Shown here: positions 33,284 to 38,410 of the stretch, one piece after another | Layout of the letters: every line of letters begins with the position of its first letter | How positions within the stretch are numbered: the stretch's first letter is position 1 | Assembly: GCA_038229875.1 (NCBI GenBank) | Contig: JBBROA010000025.1 | Location: 1 to 38,410 of the forward strand | Reading direction: 5' to 3' | Source of the DNA: JALYUA01 sp038229875 | Lineage (GTDB): Bacteria > Acidobacteriota > Thermoanaerobaculia > UBA5066 > Gp7-AA6 | DNA: 38,410 bases | The notes under the pieces: model-generated | What the model was told of the DNA's origin: nothing | Database searches by the model: none | The model's input: the letters and a program-made list of their open reading frames with translations, nothing else | Translations under genes and position numbers: made by a program

Positions 33284-35155
33284 ATGCCACGGAAGGTTGA
33301 GCGGCATCGGATAGCCAGAGCCGCCGCCGCGAGCGGAATTCTGCTGGCGGTCGCATTTTCAGCGCGCGCGAACACGGCGACTCAAATGGGGGCCCCGACG
33401 CTCGCGGCATCGCTCGACGGGAATCCCGCCACATCCGCACCGGTCGGGGCCCTCGTCCTCTGGACTGTTTCCGTGCCGGCTTCTTCCCCGGATCTCTGGT
33501 GTCGATTCCGCGCGCGGGCGGTCGGCGGCCTCTTCCGGACTGTTCGCGACTTCGGTCCCTGCAACAGTCTCGGATGGACGGCGCTCGAAGAGGGGTTCTA
33601 CGAAGTCGAAGTGGCCGTTCGCGACCGGATAACAGGCGATTCCGCCGACGCCATCTCGACGTTCGAGCTCGTAAGCCGCCTGTCCGCCGTAGCGGGCCCG
33701 CGCGCCGGTTCGGCGGCCGTGGTCAATGCCACGAGCCACCCGCTCGTCGCTCTTTACAGCGCGCCGGGCTGCGAGGTGGGGCGCGCTTCCGTCGAGTACC
33801 GTTCGCAGACTTCCGTGCTGCAGCGGACCCCGGACCAGGCCTGTCGTCCCGGGCGAAGCCTCAACTTTTATCTGGCAGCTCTCGCTCCCAACACCGGCTA
33901 CATCGCGAATCTCGTTCTCGACCGTGGCCGCGGAGGCGCGCTTCCTGCGTCGGTCGAGTTCCAGACGGGCGACGCGCCGGACGTCCTCAAAAACGCCGCG
34001 TTCGTCGTCGAGGCCGCGAATCCCTCGGCCCCGCAGCCGATCCTCCTCCAGGCGCCGCTGTATCTGCCGGCGATCGCCACGGATCTCGCAGGCCGTCTGC
34101 TCTGGTTCGGGCCCATGGACCTCACGTATTTAACTCACCCGGGGAGCAACGGAACGTTCTTCGGACTTCGAGAAGATGGAATCGATCCGGCCCTGGACGT
34201 CGTCCGCGAATTCGACCTCGTCGGCGCCACCGTGCGCGAGACGAACGTCGCCCGTATCAACGAGCAGCTCCTGGCTCAGGGCAAGCGCACGATCAGCGCC
34301 TTTCATCACGAGGCAAGGCCGCTTTCGGATGGAAGAATCGTCGTGCTCGCGGAGGTCGAGCAGGTGTTGACCGACGTCCAGGGCCCGGGGGCAATCAACG
34401 TCCTGGGAGACATGATCGTCGTGCTCGACGAGAACCTCCAGGTCGTTTGGACCTGGGACGCATTCGATCATTTAGACGTTCGGCGCCGCGCCGTTCTGGG
34501 AGAGACGTGCTTCAAGAACGTGGGCTGCGCGCCGCACTATCTGCCGGGCGACGCAAACGACTGGACCCACGGAAACTCCGTGGACGAGACCCCCGACGGG
34601 TCTCTTCTCTACTCGAGCCGTCACCAGGACTGGCTCATCAAGATCGACTATCGCAGGGGAAGTGGAGGGGGTGAAGTGATCTGGCGCCTCGGCCGCGACG
34701 GAGATTTTTCGTACGACTCGGGCGATTCGTATCCGTGGTTCTCTCATCAACACGACGCGTCGTACGAGGCCGGAGGCGCGTTCATCACCGTCTTCGACAA
34801 TGGAAACACGCGGATTCTCGAAGATGCCGGCGGGTCGAGTCGCGGGCAGGTGGTGCAACTGGACGAGGATCATCGAATCGCGCGGCTTCTCGTCAACGTG
34901 GATCTCGGCGTCTTCTCCCCGGCTCTCGGTTCTGCGCAGCGACTCGTTGACGGGACGTATCACTTCAATGCGGGATTTGTTCCGGCCGGCCAGGCGGTGG
35001 AGGCATTTTCCCTCCAGGTCGATGACGCCGGCAACGTCTTGTCCTCGATCGCGGTTCCCGCCGCCGTGTACCGGTCATTTCGGATGGAAGACCTGTATCA
35101 CTTCGGCGCCACTCCGGATCGCGCCTCGCCGCGGATCATTGACTGGCCGCGATAG
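33284..35155 (+). CDS. Exported arylsulfotransferase (ASST)-like protein
   Basis: The product is 623 residues. Signal peptide: IARAAAASGILLAVAFSARA. The first 200 residues are beta-rich and Ig/fibronectin-like (TSAPVGALVLWTVSVPASSP, LVALYSAPGCEVGRASVEYR, VSRLSAVAGPRAGSAAVV). From about residue 230 comes the propeller of the arylsulfotransferase family: LYLPAIATDLAGRLLWFGPM, MIVVLDENLQVVWTWDAFDH, NDWTHGNSVDETPDGSLLYS, SRHQDWLIKIDYR, GEVIWRLGRDGDFSYDSG, WFSHQHDASYEAGGAFITVF and DNGNTRI. The His in DWTHGNSV corresponds to the conserved region of ASST catalytic residues. These enzymes transfer sulfate between phenolic compounds, but many homologues have undefined roles. The start has only a weak GGGATGGG site. 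The gene converges on the amidase gene. Confidence 0.88.
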   Translation: MPRKVERHRIARAAAASGILLAVAFSARANTATQMGAPTLAASLDGNPATSAPVGALVLWTVSVPASSPDLWCRFRARAVGGLFRTVRDFGPCNSLGWTALEEGFYEVEVAVRDRITGDSADAISTFELVSRLSAVAGPRAGSAAVVNATSHPLVALYSAPGCEVGRASVEYRSQTSVLQRTPDQACRPGRSLNFYLAALAPNTGYIANLVLDRGRGGALPASVEFQTGDAPDVLKNAAFVVEAANPSAPQPILLQAPLYLPAIATDLAGRLLWFGPMDLTYLTHPGSNGTFFGLREDGIDPALDVVREFDLVGATVRETNVARINEQLLAQGKRTISAFHHEARPLSDGRIVVLAEVEQVLTDVQGPGAINVLGDMIVVLDENLQVVWTWDAFDHLDVRRRAVLGETCFKNVGCAPHYLPGDANDWTHGNSVDETPDGSLLYSSRHQDWLIKIDYRRGSGGGEVIWRLGRDGDFSYDSGDSYPWFSHQHDASYEAGGAFITVFDNGNTRILEDAGGSSRGQVVQLDEDHRIARLLVNVDLGVFSPALGSAQRLVDGTYHFNAGFVPAGQAVEAFSLQVDDAGNVLSSIAVPAAVYRSFRMEDLYHFGATPDRASPRIIDWPR

Positions 35156-35208
35156 GGTTGGGCCGAGGTCGGGCGGTGCCCCACCGACTGCCTCCGGGCC
35201 TTCCGGCG

Positions 35209-37020
35209 TCAGAATCCGGGCGGCGGCATGGAAGCCACATGGAACGCGCGTTCCATCGCGATCCCGACTCGCGCGACCGTTCCTTCGTCGAAGAGCCTGC
35301 CGACGAGGGTGACGCCGTGCGGCACCCGGCGCTTCGGGTTGAATGCGGGCATCGGATGCGCCGGATCGGGCGCCCAATCGCTTCTCGCCTCCGCGATCTC
35401 GACGAACCCGGCCGGAAGGGTCAGGCCGGGGTGCCCCGTGAAGTTCGTGATCGTCAGGATCTCGTCCCGAAGCGCAGGCACGAGAAGCAGATCCACTTTT
35501 TCGAAGACGCGCGCCATCTCTCCCGCCACAATGCGCCGCAAGCGGTCTGCCTGGACGTAGTCGACCGCGGAAAGGAAGCGCGACTGCCGGAAGGTGTTCG
35601 GCCACGCGTCGGGCACCTGCATTTTCAACTGGTCGAGCCCACGCGAGAGCGTCAGGTCCTCGAATGCGGCGGCGGCCTCCGCGAACAGGATTGTGTTGAG
35701 CGATCCGTACGGCCAGTCGGGGAGAGAAACCTCGACGGCCGTCAGCCCGAGCTTCCGGACGGTCTCGAGCGCGGCGCGGTCGACCTCGGTCGCAGGGCTT
35801 TCGTTCATCCAGGCCGGGAAATATCCGACCTTCAATCCGCGGATCGGCGCTCCGGCGTCGAAGTCGAGATGGCTCGGTACGCTGGAAAGATCTCCCGGGT
35901 CGGCGCCCGAGATGGCGGCGAGCACGAGGCACGTGTCTTCGACGCTGCGCGCCATCGGGCCGAGCTTGTCCATCGACCAGCAGAGAGTCATCGCTCCGGT
36001 GCGGGCGACTTTTCCGAAGGTCGGCCTCAGGCCGGTGACGCCGCACCGCATCGAAGGATCGACGATACTTCCCTCGGTCTCGCTGCCGATCGAAAACCCG
36101 ACGAGCGCCGCGGCGGTCGCGGCCCCCGGGCCCGCGCTGCTGCCGCCCGAGCCCTCCTCGATCACCCAGGGATTCATGGTCTGTCCGCCGAACCAGACAT
36201 CGTTCAAAGCCAGCGCTCCCAGCGAAAGCTTCGCGATGAGCACGGCGCCGGCTGCGTGGAGCCGCGCGACCACAACGGCGTCCGCGTCGGGGACGCGATT
36301 TCGGAAAGGCTCGGCTCCCCACGTCGTGCGAATGCCCTTCGTGTCCAGGAGATCCTTGGTTCCCCACGGGATGCCGTGCAGAGGGCCTCGATATTTCCCC
36401 GCGGCAATCTCCGCGTCGGCTCGCCGCGCCTGTTCGAGAGCGAGGTCGCGCGTGACCGTGATCACGCACCGCAACTTCGGATCGAAGCGCGCGATGCGGT
36501 CGAGATAAATCCGCGTCAGGCGCTCCGAGGTCAACGCGCGAGACTCGAGCCAGCGCGAGAGCGCGGTCACGGGCGCGTACGCGATGTCTTCATCCCGCCT
36601 CGGAAGCGGCGCCGCCCCCGTGCTGCGGACGAAGCGCTCCTGCCGGCCTGCGGGAGCCACGCCGGGGATCATCGGATTCCAGAGAGAGGCGGGGGCGACG
36701 GAGTCTGCGATCGCGACCTTTCGCGGGCCGGTGCGCCGCTCCATCGTGCCTGCCATCGCCCGGCTCCAGTTGCCCGCAGCCTGGGCCCGCTCCGCGGGGG
36801 TCATCTCGATGCGGACGAGCTTCTCCGCTTCGACGAAAGTCGCCGTGGAGACCGGAGGTCCGACGGGAGGCGCTGTGCCGAACGCGGGTGGCGTTCCCGG
36901 GGCGGGAGTGGTCGGGGGAGCGGGGACCGCGGTCTGCGCGGAAGCGGCCCGAGAGGCAGCTGCCGCGCCGACGACTCCGGCCGCGGTGCGCGCGAGAAAC
37001 TCACGTCGGGATTCGGACAT
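35209..37020 (-). CDS. Tat-exported amidase (amidase signature family)
   Basis: The product is 603 residues. A strong AAGGAGG lies six bases before ATG 37020. The twin-arginine signal is SRREFLARTAAGVVGAAAAS, followed by a Pro/Ala/Thr-rich linker to about residue 60 and a helical N-terminal domain. The amidase signature has the Ser-cisSer-Lys triad with normal spacing: Lys222 in HGIPWGTKDLLDTKGI, Ser295 in EGSGGSSAGPGAA and nucleophile Ser318 in GSETEGSIVDPS. The usual GGS before the nucleophile is EGS, as in several secreted amidases with a TETDGS-type motif. Remaining blocks: RCGVTGLRPTFGKVARTGAM, KLGPMARSVEDTCLVLAAIS and FTGHPGLTLPAGFVE. Hydrolyses an amide of unknown identity outside the cytoplasm. 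It follows the CocE/NonD hydrolase gene on the same strand by 186 bases. Confidence 0.93.
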   Translation of the reverse strand: MSESRREFLARTAAGVVGAAAASRAASAQTAVPAPPTTPAPGTPPAFGTAPPVGPPVSTATFVEAEKLVRIEMTPAERAQAAGNWSRAMAGTMERRTGPRKVAIADSVAPASLWNPMIPGVAPAGRQERFVRSTGAAPLPRRDEDIAYAPVTALSRWLESRALTSERLTRIYLDRIARFDPKLRCVITVTRDLALEQARRADAEIAAGKYRGPLHGIPWGTKDLLDTKGIRTTWGAEPFRNRVPDADAVVVARLHAAGAVLIAKLSLGALALNDVWFGGQTMNPWVIEEGSGGSSAGPGAATAAALVGFSIGSETEGSIVDPSMRCGVTGLRPTFGKVARTGAMTLCWSMDKLGPMARSVEDTCLVLAAISGADPGDLSSVPSHLDFDAGAPIRGLKVGYFPAWMNESPATEVDRAALETVRKLGLTAVEVSLPDWPYGSLNTILFAEAAAAFEDLTLSRGLDQLKMQVPDAWPNTFRQSRFLSAVDYVQADRLRRIVAGEMARVFEKVDLLLVPALRDEILTITNFTGHPGLTLPAGFVEIAEARSDWAPDPAHPMPAFNPKRRVPHGVTLVGRLFDEGTVARVGIAMERAFHVASMPPPGF

Positions 37021-37206
37021 GCGGCCTCCTTACGTCGAAACAGGTAAAGAGAAACGTCGTCATTCTCGCTGGAAACGGGCTCGGCGGCGCACCAGCGTCG
37101 GGGTGCACCCCGCGGGCTTCGATGAGACGCATCGCGGATTCGGCGTGATTCGCGCGGCGAAACGCATTCACTGCCTGCGGGCCCCGAGCAGACGGGAGCG
37201 GAGAGC

Positions 37207-38410
37207 TCACCGTGCCGGTGGCGGCGTGACTATCGGCATCTCGATGAAGCTCGCCTGATCGGGCGCCTGGCCGTGCCAGATCCGCTGCACCGCTTTCCGG
37301 TAGTCCTGCGGCTTCGCCCAGAAGATGTTTGGAACGAACGTCTGCGGGTTGCGGTCGTAGAGAGGGAACCAGGTCGACTGGACCTGCACCATCATGCGGT
37401 GGCCGGGCAGAAACACGTGGTTCGCCGTGGGGAGCGCGAACCGGTAGAGGAGCGGTTTGTCGGACGCGATGGGCTTTGCCGTCTCGAAGCTCTCGCGGTA
37501 GCGCCCGCGGAAGATGTCCGCCGAGACCATCAGCTGGTACCCGCCCATGGGAGCGTCGCCCGCGACCTCGTCGGGGTAGACGTCGATCACCTTCACGACC
37601 CAGTCGGAGTCGGTGCCGGAGGTCGATGCCACCAGATTAGCGACCGGCTGGCCGCTGATCTTGACCGGGCTCGTCAGGACCTCGGACACGAATGCGAGAA
37701 CGTCCGTTCTCCCGGACGCGTCGCGCTGGTCGTCGACCAGCCATTGCGCCCAGCGGGCGCCGCTCGCGTCTACCGGCCGCGCAATGAAGGGAACCGGCTT
37801 TGCGGGATCGGAGACGTACTCCTCGTATTCCGCGCCCCCGATTCCCGCAGCCGGCGTTCCCATGGCGAGCTTCAGCCCGGCCCCGAGATAGAGCGGCGTC
37901 GGCTTCAGCGAGCACCCGCCGCCGTTCGCGCAGCCCGCCGGCCACGCGGACAGTCGGCGCCACGTGTTGGTCCCGGTTTCGAACGCGTTCACGGGCGCGA
38001 CGTCCGCTTTCGGCGCGCCGTCTTTCAGGTACTGGTCGAGAAAAGGCCGCAGGATGTCCCGGCGGAACGTCAGCGCGGTGTCGCTCCGAAACTTGAGCGC
38101 GCCGAGGCTGCTGCCATCGTGGATCTCCTGTCCGTGATGCCAGGGGCCGAGCACGAGGAAGACCCTGTCGTTGCCCGTGTCCTTCGGTTTGATGGCTCGA
38201 TACACGGCGGGGGCGCCGTAGATGTCTTCCTGGTCCCACAGGCTGTGCACCAGCATGACCGGGACCTTCAGCGGCAGCGCGGCGAGCAGCTTGTCCACCG
38301 CCTGATCGCGCCAGAACGCGTCGTACGCGGGATGTTCGAGGAGTTTTTTCCAGAAAACCACCTGTTCCATTCCGTGGCGCCGGCCGAGCTCGCCCGCCGA
38401 CCCCGCCTCC
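37207..38410 (-). CDS. CocE/NonD family hydrolase (peptidase S15-like), N-terminus outside window
   Basis: About 401 codons are visible and the frame is open to the window end; the internal Met at 38370 is not a real start. The visible part holds the end of the alpha/beta-hydrolase domain: LKVPVMLVHSLWDQEDIYGA (catalytic Asp region), FLVLGPWHHGQEIHDGSSLG (catalytic His) and FRRDILRPFLDQYLKDG. The C-terminal jelly-roll X-Pro dipeptidyl-peptidase domain is VLAFVSEVLTSPVKISGQPV, DSDWVVKVIDVYPDE, MGGYQLMVSADIFRGRYRES and LPGHRMMVQVQSTWFPLYDR, with NPQTFVPNIFWAKPQDY near the end. The nucleophile Ser region is missing from the window. Family members cleave X-Pro peptides, cocaine-type esters or acyl substrates; many in this phylum are secreted. 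It is upstream of the Tat amidase gene. Confidence 0.9.
   Translation of the reverse strand, partial: EAGSAGELGRRHGMEQVVFWKKLLEHPAYDAFWRDQAVDKLLAALPLKVPVMLVHSLWDQEDIYGAPAVYRAIKPKDTGNDRVFLVLGPWHHGQEIHDGSSLGALKFRSDTALTFRRDILRPFLDQYLKDGAPKADVAPVNAFETGTNTWRRLSAWPAGCANGGGCSLKPTPLYLGAGLKLAMGTPAAGIGGAEYEEYVSDPAKPVPFIARPVDASGARWAQWLVDDQRDASGRTDVLAFVSEVLTSPVKISGQPVANLVASTSGTDSDWVVKVIDVYPDEVAGDAPMGGYQLMVSADIFRGRYRESFETAKPIASDKPLLYRFALPTANHVFLPGHRMMVQVQSTWFPLYDRNPQTFVPNIFWAKPQDYRKAVQRIWHGQAPDQASFIEMPIVTPPPAR

Noticed and set aside
35158..37047. 629-codon plus-strand open frame
   Set aside because: It is antisense to the Tat amidase, whose catalytic triad is intact.

Overview
The window is 38.4 kb of dense, high-GC (roughly two thirds G+C by eye) bacterial chromosome. 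The gene content suggests an Acidobacteriota-like Gram-negative organism: a very large Oar-type TonB-dependent receptor with an N-terminal carboxypeptidase-regulatory domain, a propeller-sensor LytS-type kinase with a LytTR regulator, DUF2911, secreted S9 and S15 hydrolases, a Sel1 lipoprotein and a Hanks-kinase remnant. The phylum is an inference from gene families. I see no rRNA, tRNA, CRISPR array, insertion sequence, integrase or phage gene.

Layout. 1-1349 (-): exported vanadium haloperoxidase-like protein cut by the window edge. 1402-2867 (+): a small lipoprotein and a glutathionylspermidine-synthase-like ligase, matching the E. coli ygiB-ygiC order. 2882-7111 (-): FG-GAP remnant, HerA/FtsK-like ATPase and PQQ-type sugar dehydrogenase. 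7231-8027 (-): Fpg/Nei glycosylase with a frameshift. 8075-9930 (+): secreted phosphodiesterase with a frameshift. 9927-13387: PhzF-like isomerase (-), 14-TM drug exporter (+), secreted dienelactone hydrolase (-). 13.5-17.6 kb: Spy/CpxP-like protein with a clear terminator, a small lipoprotein, an exported protein of unknown function, a DUF2911-TPR protein and four GC-rich palindromes, three of which look like one repeat family.

17658-22003: NADP-oxidoreductase-like protein (-); then on + a small exported regulatory-domain protein, an overlapping membrane protein of unknown function, an S9 peptidase with an in-frame TGA, and a di-haem oxidoreductase remnant. 22035-29010 (+): the most coherent functional block, a beta-propeller sensor kinase, its LytTR response regulator and a 1003-residue TonB-dependent receptor, probably a sense-and-import module. 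29082-31886: DUF4145-like protein, a small frameshifted exported protein, and on the minus strand a 46-residue kinase N-lobe ORF whose stop overlaps the start of a PDZ-Sel1 lipoprotein carrying an in-frame TAG. 32103-38410: histidine phosphatase (+), arylsulfotransferase-like protein (+), Tat-exported amidase (-), and a CocE/NonD hydrolase (-) cut by the window edge.

Most functions are secreted or envelope-associated: hydrolysis, uptake and export. An important caveat is that four genes each carry what looks like a one-base loss beside a short G or C run, and two others carry single in-frame stops. This pattern fits residual assembly error at least as well as real gene decay. No clear undescribed system was proven. 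The best candidates are the kinase-fragment/PDZ-Sel1 pair and the 18437-19719 overlapping pair.
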